The translations under genes and the position numbers were made by a program. From Acetivibrio cellulolyticus CD2 (GTDB lineage Bacteria > Bacillota > Clostridia > Acetivibrionales > Acetivibrionaceae), in NCBI RefSeq assembly GCF_000179595.2, contig NZ_JH556659.1, positions 995,900 to 1,059,899 of the forward strand: 64,000 nucleotides of DNA, written 5' to 3'. The notes under the pieces are model-generated. The model was not told where the DNA came from. It made no database searches and saw nothing but the letters and a program-made list of their open reading frames with translations. Positions 53,789 through 63,328 of the stretch are shown here, piece by piece. Position 1 is the first letter of the stretch. The number at the start of each line of letters is the position of its first letter.

Positions 53789-56170
53789 TTATTTTAGCTC
53801 AACAATAGTAACCCCTGTTTCGCCCTCTCCATACTTTCCAAGCCGGTATGACTTAACTCTTTTATTTGATTTTAAATACTGGTGAATTCCGCTCCTTAAT
53901 ATACCGGTTCCTTTACCATGTATTATAGATACCTCAGCGAGACCAGATATCACTGCATCATCCAGATATTTATCCACATTTTCAAGAGCATCCTCGAGAT
54001 TCAAACCTCTTAAGTCTATCTCGGTACTGATATTCCTTGCCTTAGATACGCCAATCTCTCCAGCTCCGGTTCTTTTTATCTGAGCTTTCTGTTCATCAAT
54101 GACTTTCAAATTGGTAATATGAAGATTTATCTTCATAATTCCAGCTTGAACAATAGCTTCACCATTTTTGTCAGGTAGAGCTACAACAGTTCCTTTCTGG
54201 TTCAGGTTGATAATCAGAACACTATCTCCAGGTTTCAAGTTCTTAGGCGGCTTAACTAGCGTGTTCCTAGGGATAATAGGCTTACTCAAAGCTTCTTCAA
54301 TATTATCAATCTTATTTTTTATCTTAAGCCTCATATCTTCGGCTTCCTTCTGGCTTTGAGAGCTTTCCTTTTCCCTTTGAATTCTTCTCATTTCTGAAAG
54401 TATATTTTCAGCCTCATGCTTAGCATCTAATAAAACCCTTCTTGCTTCTTCCCTTGCCTCTTTTACTATATTTTCCTTTCTATCCTCAAATCTTTTCTTC
54501 TGTTCTTCTATCTCATTTCTTATTTTCTCTGCTTCAAGTTTTAAAACCTGCGCCTGTCTTTTTTCACTTTCAGACTGGTTAAGGTTTTTTTCAATTGACA
54601 TAAGCATATCTTCAAACTTGATTTCCTCACTTGTCAGATATCCCTTTGCACGTTCAACTATTGAATCAATAAGTCCCAATCTGTTTGATATTGCAAAAGC
54701 ATTACTTCTGCCAGGCACCCCAATCAAAAGCTTATAGGTTGGCTTTAGGGTTTCAACATCAAATTCACAGCATGCATTTTCAACATGAGGTGTTGTAACA
54801 GCATAAACCTTAAGCTGGCTGTAGTGGGTTGTAGCAACAATTGTACACCCTCTCTCCTTTAGATGTTCCAGAATTGCCATTGCCAGAGCAGCACCTTCCG
54901 TAGGGTCCGTTCCAGCTCCTAATTCATCAAAAAGAACAAGTGAACTGCTATCCACATTTTCCAGTATGTTTACTATATTCTTCATATGAGATGAAAATGT
55001 ACTAAGACTCTGCTCTATACTTTGTTCATCCCCAATGTCCGCAAATACCTTGCCAAAAACACTTATCTCCGTACCCTCATTGGCAGGAATCTGAAGCCCC
55101 GCCTGTGTCATAAGGGTAAATAGGCCTACTGTTTTTAGCGTAACAGTTTTCCCCCCAGTATTAGGACCTGTAACAACAAGAGTATCAAATTCATCCCCTA
55201 TCCAAAAGTCTATCGGCACTACAATTTTAGGATCAAGAAGAGGGTGTCTTCCCTTCTTAATAACGGTCCTGCCTTCTCTATTTAGTTTAGGACATACACA
55301 ATTATAATCCAGACTAAGCTTTGCTTTGGCAAAAATAAAGTCAAGCTTTGCCAACAATTCAACATTTGTCTTTAAACCCATTGATATTTCAGACACATCA
55401 CAGGAAAGCTCCTGAAGTATCCTTTCAATCTCAGTCTGCTCTTTTATTTTAAGTTCTCTAATAGTGTTATTTGCTTCAACAACAGCCATGGGCTCAACAA
55501 AAAGGGTTGCACCGCTGGCAGATGAATCGTGTACGAGACCCGGTATCTCACTTCTGTATTCCTGCTTTACCGGAACAACATAGCGATCTCCTCTTAAAGT
55601 AACTATTGACTCCTGCATGTATTTCTGATATTTCGATGATCTGACAAGGTCGTTTAGTTTATCCTTGATAGAATTTTGAGCATGACGTATCTGCCTCCTG
55701 ATATTTCCTAACGCAGGGCTTGCATTGTCAGATATCTCCTCTTCGCTCACAATACACATATTAATTTTGTCCTCTACCCTTTTGCTTGCTTCGAGGCAAT
55801 TAATTAATTCTCCAACAACATTGTCTTCACCAGTTCTTATATTGTCACCGCTGGCATAATTCTTTAAATTTCTAACAGCGCGCAATAATCCGGATACACG
55901 GATCAACTCGCCGGGATTTAGAATTGAGCCTATCTCTGCCCTTCTAATGCTGTCTCGTATATCATTCACTCCACCTAATGGAGGGCTTCCTCTCCTTGAG
56001 ATAAAGTTCACTCCATCACTGGTTTCCTTCAGATTTATTTTAATCTTTTCAAAATCAACTTCCGGCAGAAGCTGTTGTGCCAATTCAGCTCCAAGACTTG
56101 ACGCGGTAAGTGTTACAAGCCTATCTATTATCTTGTTAAACTCTAAAATTCGTATTGTCTTTTCATTCAT
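53789..56170 (-). CDS. mutS2: Endonuclease MutS2
   Basis: 793 aa. MutS-type ATPase core with Walker A TGPNTGGKTVTLKTVGL (about 334-350) and DELGAGTDPTEGAALA; coiled coil about 515-640; C-terminal Smr nuclease domain from about 715 (IDLRGLNLEDALENVDKYLD, HGKGTGILR). No mismatch-recognition domain. Acts in suppression of recombination or in ribosome collision rescue in Firmicutes. Confidence 0.96.
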   Translation of the reverse strand: MNEKTIRILEFNKIIDRLVTLTASSLGAELAQQLLPEVDFEKIKINLKETSDGVNFISRRGSPPLGGVNDIRDSIRRAEIGSILNPGELIRVSGLLRAVRNLKNYASGDNIRTGEDNVVGELINCLEASKRVEDKINMCIVSEEEISDNASPALGNIRRQIRHAQNSIKDKLNDLVRSSKYQKYMQESIVTLRGDRYVVPVKQEYRSEIPGLVHDSSASGATLFVEPMAVVEANNTIRELKIKEQTEIERILQELSCDVSEISMGLKTNVELLAKLDFIFAKAKLSLDYNCVCPKLNREGRTVIKKGRHPLLDPKIVVPIDFWIGDEFDTLVVTGPNTGGKTVTLKTVGLFTLMTQAGLQIPANEGTEISVFGKVFADIGDEQSIEQSLSTFSSHMKNIVNILENVDSSSLVLFDELGAGTDPTEGAALAMAILEHLKERGCTIVATTHYSQLKVYAVTTPHVENACCEFDVETLKPTYKLLIGVPGRSNAFAISNRLGLIDSIVERAKGYLTSEEIKFEDMLMSIEKNLNQSESEKRQAQVLKLEAEKIRNEIEEQKKRFEDRKENIVKEAREEARRVLLDAKHEAENILSEMRRIQREKESSQSQKEAEDMRLKIKNKIDNIEEALSKPIIPRNTLVKPPKNLKPGDSVLIINLNQKGTVVALPDKNGEAIVQAGIMKINLHITNLKVIDEQKAQIKRTGAGEIGVSKARNISTEIDLRGLNLEDALENVDKYLDDAVISGLAEVSIIHGKGTGILRSGIHQYLKSNKRVKSYRLGKYGEGETGVTIVELK

Positions 56171-56456
56171 GTATATAATTACCTCTCTTAAGCATTAATT
56201 AGGAATTATGAAAATGTAACATCGGCTCAAAAAATGATAGTATCAACAACCATTTTTTATGTTTTATATATTATAGCAAAAAATTATTATAAGTAAAATA
56301 TTTATATTCCTATACTATCCTATACTACCTTTATACACTGTTTTAAAAAAATTCTTGTTAATAAATAATTTTAAATTGTGTAATTACTCTTTTTTTTCTT
56401 AAGCTTATCACATGAATTGCAGCAACTGTTTTGATATGTTATAATAAACCCCGGTG

Positions 56457-57104
56457 ATGAAATTGTATAAATATATCCTATTCGATTTTGATGGAACACT
56501 TATAGATACAAATGAATTAATAACACTCACGCTTAATGAAACTTCACTCAAATACCTTCATCATAGCCTTTCTACTGATAAATTAAACAGTATTCTTGGC
56601 AAGCCTCTTGAGGAACAAATGAAATGCCTGTCTTCCGAACATTGGCCCTCCATGGTTGAATACTATAAGGAATTTTACAGATCACATCAGAAAGCTCTAA
56701 CTAAGGAATTCCCTCAAATAGATATAATGCTGCAAAAACTTAAAGATCTAGGTTGTAAAAATGCTATCGTTTCAGCCAAAGGTATCAGCGGAATCTTACA
56801 TGGATTAGAACACTTTGACTATAAGAAATATATTGACTATATAGTAAGCGCTTATGATGTCCAGAATAATAAACCTCACCCGGAGCCCGCCTTAAAAGCT
56901 TTAGCACATTTTAGGGCTGAAAAAAAGGAAGTCCTTTTAGTTGGAGACAGCCCATATGATATTCTATGTGGAAAAAATGCAGGAATCAAAACTGTTCTGG
57001 TAAATTGGACTATATTTCCAAAGTCTCAGTTTATAAACTTTGAACCTGATTATGTGATTAATACGCCCTTAGATCTCCTTAAAATAGTGGAGGAATCTTC
57101 CTAA
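56457..57104 (+). CDS. HAD-family phosphatase, PpaX-like
   Basis: About 215 aa. LFDFDGTLIDTNELI (nucleophile Asp10, start of the motif), an S/T motif VSAKG, and VGDSPYDILCGKNAG with the metal-binding Asp. DTNELI after the first motif is typical of pyrophosphatase PpaX; phosphoglycolate phosphatase is the alternative. Start uncertain: GTG 56454, ATG 56457 or TTG 56463 behind GGTGATG. Confidence 0.8.
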   Translation: MKLYKYILFDFDGTLIDTNELITLTLNETSLKYLHHSLSTDKLNSILGKPLEEQMKCLSSEHWPSMVEYYKEFYRSHQKALTKEFPQIDIMLQKLKDLGCKNAIVSAKGISGILHGLEHFDYKKYIDYIVSAYDVQNNKPHPEPALKALAHFRAEKKEVLLVGDSPYDILCGKNAGIKTVLVNWTIFPKSQFINFEPDYVINTPLDLLKIVEESS

Positions 57105-57271
57105 AAAAATTAATACTTTTTTAGGAATTTCGTTTAGAAAAAATGCACAATATTATGTGTTGAAAAATCCCAAATAGTTATAACAGACTTTACCTTGCAT
57201 ATTTTTGTGCCAAAAGAAAATGCTATACTTAAAGACTGATTTCATTTATATCTATATGGGAGGTTTTTATT

Positions 57272-57484
57272 TTGACTAATGAAAAAAAGCTTGAGATTAT
57301 AAAGACTTATATCGATGATATAAAGGAGTTTCAAAGCAGCCCTGAATGGAGCTACGAAAAGAGACAACATATAAGAAGAGCTTTAGAAGCCTATGAGAAT
57401 CTATTTATAGATGCTCAGAAAGGAAGATTGGACCCCGACATCTTACACGAGAATATAACAAGTTTTATGTATATGCTTCAATAA
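57272..57484 (+). CDS. Small protein of unknown function (70 aa)
   Basis: Not recognised. Mostly helical, charged (Lys/Glu/Asp), with YIDDIKEFQSSPEW and RRALEAYENLFIDAQ; no signal peptide or membrane helix. TTG start at 57272 behind GGGAGG with 8 nt spacing, and an extended -10 TGCTATACT about 45 bp upstream. Its stop codon lies inside a perfect 20-bp inverted repeat. Confidence 0.72.
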   Translation: MTNEKKLEIIKTYIDDIKEFQSSPEWSYEKRQHIRRALEAYENLFIDAQKGRLDPDILHENITSFMYMLQ

Positions 57485-57538
57485 TATATATCAAATAAAA
57501 TTAGATGCAATCTAAATATTATTTGATATATATTATTG
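57479..57538. repeat. Perfect 20-bp inverted repeat with nested stem
   Basis: Arms CAATAATATATATCAAATAA / TTATTTGATATATATTATTG, perfect over 20 bp; loop contains TTAGAT-GCA-ATCTAA. Overlaps the end of the 70-aa gene. Entirely AT, no U run; terminator or cruciform-prone element. Confidence 0.7.
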
Positions 57539-57613
57539 CACTAAAATTTCTTTAATATAATTAAGTTCTATATGATGAAGCAAAGAGCCATTTTTAACAC
57601 CTTAGGCTTCAAG

Positions 57614-58678
57614 TTACTCATACATCAACTGAAGGCTTTCAATAACAGCTTTTTTTAATGACTCGGCCGCCTTTTCTCTATACTCTGAAGTCTTTAATTT
57701 GCTAAGTTCTGATGAGTTTGACATATATCCTACCTCAGCTATTACAGCAGGAATATGGGATGTTCTCAGTACAGCCAGTTCTGACCTTGCAATAATTCCC
57801 ATATCTTTTGAACCTAAAGTATTACACATGTTTTTTTGTACAATACTTGCAAATTCATAGGATGAAAGTTTTCCTTTGGTTTTAGATGAACTTGGATAAT
57901 ATAGTGACATACTTCCTGAATATCTTTTAAGCCCAGCATTATTATGAATGCTAATAAGCAAATCAGCACCTTTTTTATTTGCAAGCCCTGATCTTGAATA
58001 AAGACTCACATTGTAATCATCATCTCTTGTCATATAGGTAATAACACCTATCTCACTTAACTTTGTATTCAACCTCTTTGCAATATCAATATTTAAATCC
58101 TTTTCTTTTACTCGGCCATATACTGCTCCTGTCTGAGCGCCTCCGTGCCCTGCATCTATTACAACTGAACGACCTTTAACATTTGAAGAATTATTTTCGT
58201 CCTCAATAATTGTTTCAGGAATATCCCCTAGATAAACTGTAGAATTTGCTTCATTCCATCCCACTTTCATATTAAAAGTTTCTGCAACAAACCTAATCGG
58301 TACCATGACAGTTCCATTTACCAATATAGCAGGTGCTTCCATTTCTTTCTTAGCACCATTTACATAGCAATTATTATAACCTATATACATTACAATTGCA
58401 TTATTGTCTTTAGTTATAACTAAACGATTTTTTATTACATTCCATTCTACGTCTGCATTGATTTTTGAAAAAACAGTCCTTGCAGGTACTACAGTACGGC
58501 CATTTATTAACACCGGGTCTCTTTCTAAATCTAATTTTGTGCCTCCAACAGCAATTTTAAAACTGGATGTAACTCCCCTAACCCCTGAATAAAGTTGACC
58601 TGAAGCATATGCTTCTCCTATGCCAATCAAAAAGGTAGTAATAATTAATGATAGTAAAAACGCTCTTTTCATGTCCAC
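57614..58678 (-). CDS. Secreted N-acetylmuramoyl-L-alanine amidase with stalk domain
   Basis: 354 aa. Signal peptide (1-25). Copper-amine-oxidase N-like stalk domain at about 45-155 (LINGRTVVPARTVF... ILVNGTVMVPIRFVAETF). Amidase_3 domain at about 170-350 with zinc ligands in DAGHGG, KEKDLNIDIAKRL (Glu), SIHNNA and catalytic AEVGYMSN. Hydrolyses the amide between MurNAc and L-Ala of the stem peptide. Lies after a small membrane-protein gene. Confidence 0.92.
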   Translation of the reverse strand: MDMKRAFLLSLIITTFLIGIGEAYASGQLYSGVRGVTSSFKIAVGGTKLDLERDPVLINGRTVVPARTVFSKINADVEWNVIKNRLVITKDNNAIVMYIGYNNCYVNGAKKEMEAPAILVNGTVMVPIRFVAETFNMKVGWNEANSTVYLGDIPETIIEDENNSSNVKGRSVVIDAGHGGAQTGAVYGRVKEKDLNIDIAKRLNTKLSEIGVITYMTRDDDYNVSLYSRSGLANKKGADLLISIHNNAGLKRYSGSMSLYYPSSSKTKGKLSSYEFASIVQKNMCNTLGSKDMGIIARSELAVLRTSHIPAVIAEVGYMSNSSELSKLKTSEYREKAAESLKKAVIESLQLMYE

Positions 58679-58775
58679 ATCCCCTAAAATTTATTTACAT
58701 AATACTTCTTCGCGCCATTCACTTATCCTTTATGTAATTTTTTCAAGGGGCTAATAGAGCTATCAAATTATACTT

Positions 58776-59084
58776 TTATAGATCTTTTTTCACACTAAGG
58801 ATTCTTCTTATTGGAGGGAATATCCAAAACCCAAGTGCCATCGCTACAAGGCATGCTCCAATTCCTGAAAGTATTGGCAAAATAGTATAATACAAATCTG
58901 CCAACTTTATGTTTGAATCACTTTTAAATAACATTGAAACCTTTACAATTGTAAACATAAATAAAAAAGCTATTCCGGTTACTTGAAAAATAAAATGCTG
59001 TTTAAGCAAATTTAGTACTGACGCTGAGATTAAAACTACCAAAAAAAACGCAATAGAATAATTAATACTCAAATTATATGCCAA
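58776..59084 (-). CDS. Small membrane protein of unknown function (102 aa)
   Basis: Not recognised. Three predicted membrane helices (about 8-28, 33-51, 65-92) and a basic C-terminus (RRILSVKKDL). TTG start at 59084 behind GGCGGGGAA. Same direction as the amidase gene, 98 bp before it. Confidence 0.65.
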   Translation of the reverse strand: MAYNLSINYSIAFFLVVLISASVLNLLKQHFIFQVTGIAFLFMFTIVKVSMLFKSDSNIKLADLYYTILPILSGIGACLVAMALGFWIFPPIRRILSVKKDL

Positions 59085-59235
59085 CTTTCATTCCCCGCCT
59101 TTATTTCAATTGTTGTATTGCTTTCAAAAGTCTTTATACATCAAAACACTTAACCCCTTAATTGCAGATCTCTTTAATTAAATATATTTTAAGATGTATG
59201 TAAAATTTATTCAATATATTTCCCGATAATCCCCG

Positions 59236-59280
59236 TAAAAACAATTTTGGCTTTGATAGAAAACTCTACCAAAGCCAAAA
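59236..59280 (-). terminator. Terminator after the sugar ABC transporter operon
   Basis: Minus strand TTTTGGCTTTG / CAAAGCCAAAA, 11-bp stem, followed by TTGTTTTTACG. Confidence 0.75.
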
Positions 59281-59321
59281 AACTTTTAATCCTCATTTTT
59301 TATTTAATGCTATAACAAGTA

Positions 59322-60176
59322 TTAACCCTTTACAGCACCTGCAGTCATACCGCTTATGAAATACTTCTGTAAGCTGAAGAACGCTATCAACACAGGAAGA
59401 GTAACAACTGTACCAGCTGTCAAAAGCAAATCATATCTTGACTGTGTAAATCCAATAAAGTTTCTTATACCAACAGGAACGGTCTGTACACCAAGAACCC
59501 AGGCAAATAACAATTCATCCCATGCCATGAGGAATATATATACTGCTGTTGCTATTATACCCGGTACAGCTAATGGAAGCATAACTCTGTAGAATGCAGA
59601 AAACTTGTTGCATCCGTCAATTCTAGCAGCTTCCTCCAATTCTCCAGGAATAGACGCAAAAAATCCTCTTATAATCCATATACTAAAAGGAACATAAAAC
59701 GCAGAATATATAAATATTAAGCCATGTAATGTTTCTGTCATTTTAAAGTGCGTTGTATTTTGAATATTTACAAAATTCATGTACAAAGGAAGTAAGAACA
59801 TCATACCAGGCAACATTTGAGTTGATAAAACAATTATACCAATTACACCCGAACCTGGAAACTTATACTTAGCAAGAGCATACCCTGACAGCGTCGCAAT
59901 AACAAGTGCAACTAAAGTAACAACACTGCAGACTATCATACTGTTAAGAAAATACTTTCCAAGCGGGAGATTCTGCCAAACTTCAATGTAGTTATAAAAA
60001 TGATGCGGCCAACCTAATTGACTAGTTGCAATTTCATTATGCTTCATCAAAGAAGCACAAACCATATAAACTATTGGTGCCAGTGAAAACAAGGCAAATA
60101 TAAATAATACAAAATTACCCGCCATTGCTGTCATTCTTTTTTTCCTTTTTATTGACTCAAAATATCCTACTCTCAT
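59322..60176 (-). CDS. Carbohydrate ABC transporter permease, MalG type
   Basis: 284 aa, six membrane helices. The EAA loop EEAARIDGCNKFSAFYRVMLPLAVPG near 190 (in part: EEAARIDGCNKFSAFYRVML) contacts the ATPase. CUT1 family importer subunit. Starts at an ATG sharing its A with the preceding permease stop (TAATG). Confidence 0.93.
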   Translation of the reverse strand: MRVGYFESIKRKKRMTAMAGNFVLFIFALFSLAPIVYMVCASLMKHNEIATSQLGWPHHFYNYIEVWQNLPLGKYFLNSMIVCSVVTLVALVIATLSGYALAKYKFPGSGVIGIIVLSTQMLPGMMFLLPLYMNFVNIQNTTHFKMTETLHGLIFIYSAFYVPFSIWIIRGFFASIPGELEEAARIDGCNKFSAFYRVMLPLAVPGIIATAVYIFLMAWDELLFAWVLGVQTVPVGIRNFIGFTQSRYDLLLTAGTVVTLPVLIAFFSLQKYFISGMTAGAVKG

Positions 60177-61159
60177 TATTTCACCACCAAATCATCTTTG
60201 AAGATTAAGTACCAAATAGCAACGATTACTAACATAATTAGCATACAAATTACCAGAGCCGCAGCCCCTTGACCGAACTGCCACAATTGGAATGAGTTCC
60301 TCTGAATATTAGTCATAAGGAGGTCTCCCCAATCTCCGGGCTGCCCAGCACCGTTACCAAACATCATCGAAACAATATTGTACGAATAAATATTGTTTAT
60401 TAACGAAAACATGATGTTTATTGATAAAATAGGCTTTAACAAAGGTAAAGTAATGCTCCAGAATTTCTGCCAGCCGTTTGCACCATCAATTTCAGCTGCT
60501 TCATAATAATCAGGTGAAACGCTCTGCAAACCAGCTAACATAAGAATCATTGACATCGGTAAACCTCTCCAAATGGTTGGAATAATAATAGCAACCAATG
60601 TCAGAGGTCCAACAAGCCAGAATGGCCATGTAGCTTTATCAGGTCCAATTAAGTGCAACCAACTGAGTACAGTATTTATTAAACCTTCCTGCCTCCATAA
60701 CTTTTCCCAAACTATACCTACAACATACGAAGGTATAACCCATGGCATAAGAAGTGCAGTTCTAGCAAGCCCTAGCAACTTGAACTCTCTGTTTAAAAGC
60801 ATCGCCAAGACGATACCTAATGCGAGTGTTAAAAAGGTAACGGATACAGTATAAATTAAAGTATTTCTTAAAGCGAATCCGAAACCTGTATTCAACCCAC
60901 CGAAAAAGAGATCGTAATAATTCTTAAAACCGACGAATGGGGCACCTAAGAATTCTTTCATATGAGCCATGTTAAGATTTATAAAAGAAATATAAATCCC
61001 CTGTATCATAGGAACAAAATGAATAATAAGCATTGCCAATATTGCGGGTAATATCATAAAATATGCAAATTTATTCTGTTTTACCGAATACCAAAAATAA
61101 CTTTGCGTCCCCTTTTTGCCATTAACCCCTATACCTGATTTTTTTATTTGAATATTCAT
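60176..61159 (-). CDS. Carbohydrate ABC transporter permease, MalF type
   Basis: 327 aa from ATG 61159 (GGGAG 9 nt upstream; ATG 61177 is an alternative). Six helices, EAA loop YEAAEIDGANGWQKFWSITL. Pairs with the MalG-type subunit. No ATPase gene in the operon, so a shared MsmX-like ATPase elsewhere is expected, as for many CUT1 systems. Confidence 0.92.
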   Translation of the reverse strand: MNIQIKKSGIGVNGKKGTQSYFWYSVKQNKFAYFMILPAILAMLIIHFVPMIQGIYISFINLNMAHMKEFLGAPFVGFKNYYDLFFGGLNTGFGFALRNTLIYTVSVTFLTLALGIVLAMLLNREFKLLGLARTALLMPWVIPSYVVGIVWEKLWRQEGLINTVLSWLHLIGPDKATWPFWLVGPLTLVAIIIPTIWRGLPMSMILMLAGLQSVSPDYYEAAEIDGANGWQKFWSITLPLLKPILSINIMFSLINNIYSYNIVSMMFGNGAGQPGDWGDLLMTNIQRNSFQLWQFGQGAAALVICMLIMLVIVAIWYLIFKDDLVVK

Positions 61160-61217
61160 ATAATCAAGCTCCCACATTTTTTTCGCATTTTACATATAAA
61201 ACCATATCAATAAAAGT

Positions 61218-61260
61218 ATTGAGTTAGTGCGTGGTATATTCTACCCGCACTAAACTCAAT
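61218..61260 (-). other. Intercistronic stem-loop after the binding-protein gene
   Basis: ATTGAGTTAGTGCG / CGCACTAAACTCAAT, about 14 bp with a 2-nt bulge, loop containing GGTATATTCTACC. Poor U run: likely partial terminator or mRNA stabiliser giving more binding protein than permease. Confidence 0.65.
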
Positions 61261-61304
61261 TATTTTTGTAAACTCTTTATTTAAAAGTTTAATCTATATA
61301 TATA

Positions 61305-62708
61305 TTATTTTTTAACTCCAGTATCATTCTGTGAAATTACTGTATTAACTTGGCTGATAACTTCTTCAACAGCTTTCTTGGAAACTTCCCAATCATACTT
61401 ACCGCTAACTTCCATAGCGTTATCCCAGATCTTACTCAAACCTTGTTGGAAGTAAGTTTCTGAAGGACCCCATGAAGCGATTGATGGGTATGCTTTAGCA
61501 AATTCCATCTGAGCTTTGAATACTTTACGCATTGGGTGATCAGCTATTGAAGCATCGTTGTAAGCTTCCTTGTTTGTAGGAAGGTTACCAGTAATAGTAG
61601 CATAAGCAACCTGTGCATCTTTATCAGTTAAGTAGTTTATAAGTGCAACAGAAGCATCTTTGTTCTCTGATGAATCAAATATTGCAAGTGTACTACCTCC
61701 GCAGAATGCTTTTCTATCCTTAGGACCAGCTGGTATCATTGCTACGCCAACTTTGTCAACAAGGTTATTTCCTTCAGCAGGATTAGCTTCGAATTTCTTT
61801 TTGTTGCTTTCGAGAGTAGCTATATTCCAAGGTCCTAATATAGCAGTAGCATAACCACCATTTGTAAATGCTGATTCAACGTCTGATGTATTCTTTTCAA
61901 GTGATGCTTTGTCCATCAAACCTTCTACTGCAAGTTCTGAATAGAACTTGATACCTTCTAAAGCTTCTGCAGAATTAAATACAGCTGATTTTCCATCTGC
62001 TGCTATATAATCTCCGCCTGCTCCATAAATCCATGGTGCAAAGTTGTGCACAACGTTCCAGTCATTTTTACCTGGCATACCGAGTGCAGGTAATTTCTTG
62101 CCATCAACTTCAACATTGTTCAATTTCTTCAAAGCAGCTTTGAAAGAATCCCAAGTATCGAAATCCTTTGTAGGATCTACGCCAGCTTTTTGACAAGCAT
62201 CTGTTCTGTAGAATATTGCTCTTGTTTCGCAGAACCAAGGAGCAGCAGTCTTTTTGTCAGAACCCATAAGTCCAGCAGTTGCAAGAGTTGCATCTGAGAA
62301 CTTAGTGAAGTCAACTTTATCAGTCAAATCTGCTAAAGCGTTCATGTAAGAAATAGCTCCAACCCAAGTTGTTCCAAGCTGTGTAACATCTGGTGCTTCA
62401 CCGCTAGTAGCAGCAGCTGTGATCTTTGTCCAAGCTGAACCCCAGTCAATAACTGTAGGTGTGATTGTTACATCTGGATTAGCATCTTGGAATCCTTTAC
62501 ATACTGACAACAAATCTTTGTCTGGTGCAGCACTGTTAGGCATTAACCAGAAATCAATTTTGCCAGTCAATTTAGCTGCTTCAGGAGCTTTTGTTGCTTC
62601 ACTGCTAGTTGGAGCCGCTGATGGTTCCACCTTTTCATTCTTGTTACATGCTACAAAACTTAATGAGAATGATGAAATTAATAAGAATGCAATTACCTTT
62701 TTTAGCAT
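61305..62708 (-). CDS. Extracellular sugar-binding lipoprotein of the ABC transporter
   Basis: 467 aa from ATG 62708 (AAAGGGGG upstream; 15 longer codons unsupported). Lipoprotein signal with SFVAC (Cys about 21), then a Ser/Ala/Pro linker and an SBP family 1 (MalE-like) domain: GKIDFWLMPNS, TSGEAPDVTQLGTTW, FTNGGYATAILGPWN. Captures a sugar or oligosaccharide for the downstream permeases; substrate not inferable. Confidence 0.92.
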   Translation of the reverse strand: MLKKVIAFLLISSFSLSFVACNKNEKVEPSAAPTSSEATKAPEAAKLTGKIDFWLMPNSAAPDKDLLSVCKGFQDANPDVTITPTVIDWGSAWTKITAAATSGEAPDVTQLGTTWVGAISYMNALADLTDKVDFTKFSDATLATAGLMGSDKKTAAPWFCETRAIFYRTDACQKAGVDPTKDFDTWDSFKAALKKLNNVEVDGKKLPALGMPGKNDWNVVHNFAPWIYGAGGDYIAADGKSAVFNSAEALEGIKFYSELAVEGLMDKASLEKNTSDVESAFTNGGYATAILGPWNIATLESNKKKFEANPAEGNNLVDKVGVAMIPAGPKDRKAFCGGSTLAIFDSSENKDASVALINYLTDKDAQVAYATITGNLPTNKEAYNDASIADHPMRKVFKAQMEFAKAYPSIASWGPSETYFQQGLSKIWDNAMEVSGKYDWEVSKKAVEEVISQVNTVISQNDTGVKK

Positions 62709-62759
62709 AATTTTTTTTCCCCCTTTAATGATAATTAGATATTGCTTATACAATAAATT

Positions 62760-62788
62760 ATATTATAAATTTATCCTCAAAAATACAA
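62760..62788 (-). promoter_or_regulatory. Likely promoter of the sugar transporter operon
   Basis: Minus strand TTGTAT (62788-62783), 17 nt, TAATAT (62765-62760). Moderate match. Confidence 0.45.
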
Positions 62789-63172
62789 CATGAAAAATTT
62801 ACTATTTTTAAGCAATTTATTACGATATGACCAAAACACTCTCGTTTTTCTTTCAGATCGTCCGTTTTTTTCTCGGTTTCTCCATTTTTACACTTCTTAA
62901 GTTTTCGTATTTTTACACACTTTACATATATTACTAATCACATCATAATTAATTTATAAACAAATTTAGCTGCCGCAACTAATTCAAACAAAGATTGCTT
63001 TTATACTTATTTTTGACACACATTACCGCATAATGGGTTTTTAGTAAAACATTGCATATATGTAATATTTCCCAACAGCATATACCAATGTCTATAACTT
63101 ACCCTTAATTAATCATAAAACCAAATCCTATGTTATGTCAAGTGCTGACAACACTTCATTCTTCACCTAAAT

Positions 63173-63211
63173 AAAAAGACATTACCCCCCAAAAAATACA
63201 TAAGTAATGTC
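63173..63211 (-). terminator. Terminator after spoIVA
   Basis: Minus strand GACATTAC / GTAATGTC, 8-bp stem with an 18-nt loop, followed by TTTTTATTT. Confidence 0.65.
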
Positions 63212-63328
63212 AATAAAGTGATTTATAACCCACACTTGGCTTTATAAAACAAGCTGAAGGCTTTTTTATCGTCAAATAGCCACTTTAGAAAAGTAATATT
63301 TTACCCGCGCTTGTTTTTACCTGGAGGA

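Larger units (their letters stand above)
62709..63328. other. Gap between spoIVA and the sugar transporter operon
   Basis: 620 bases. Holds the spoIVA terminator (63173-63211), the likely transporter promoter (62760-62788) and a CT-rich segment at 62830-62885 with two CGTTTTT-type repeats that could be a regulator site. No gene seen. Confidence 0.55.
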
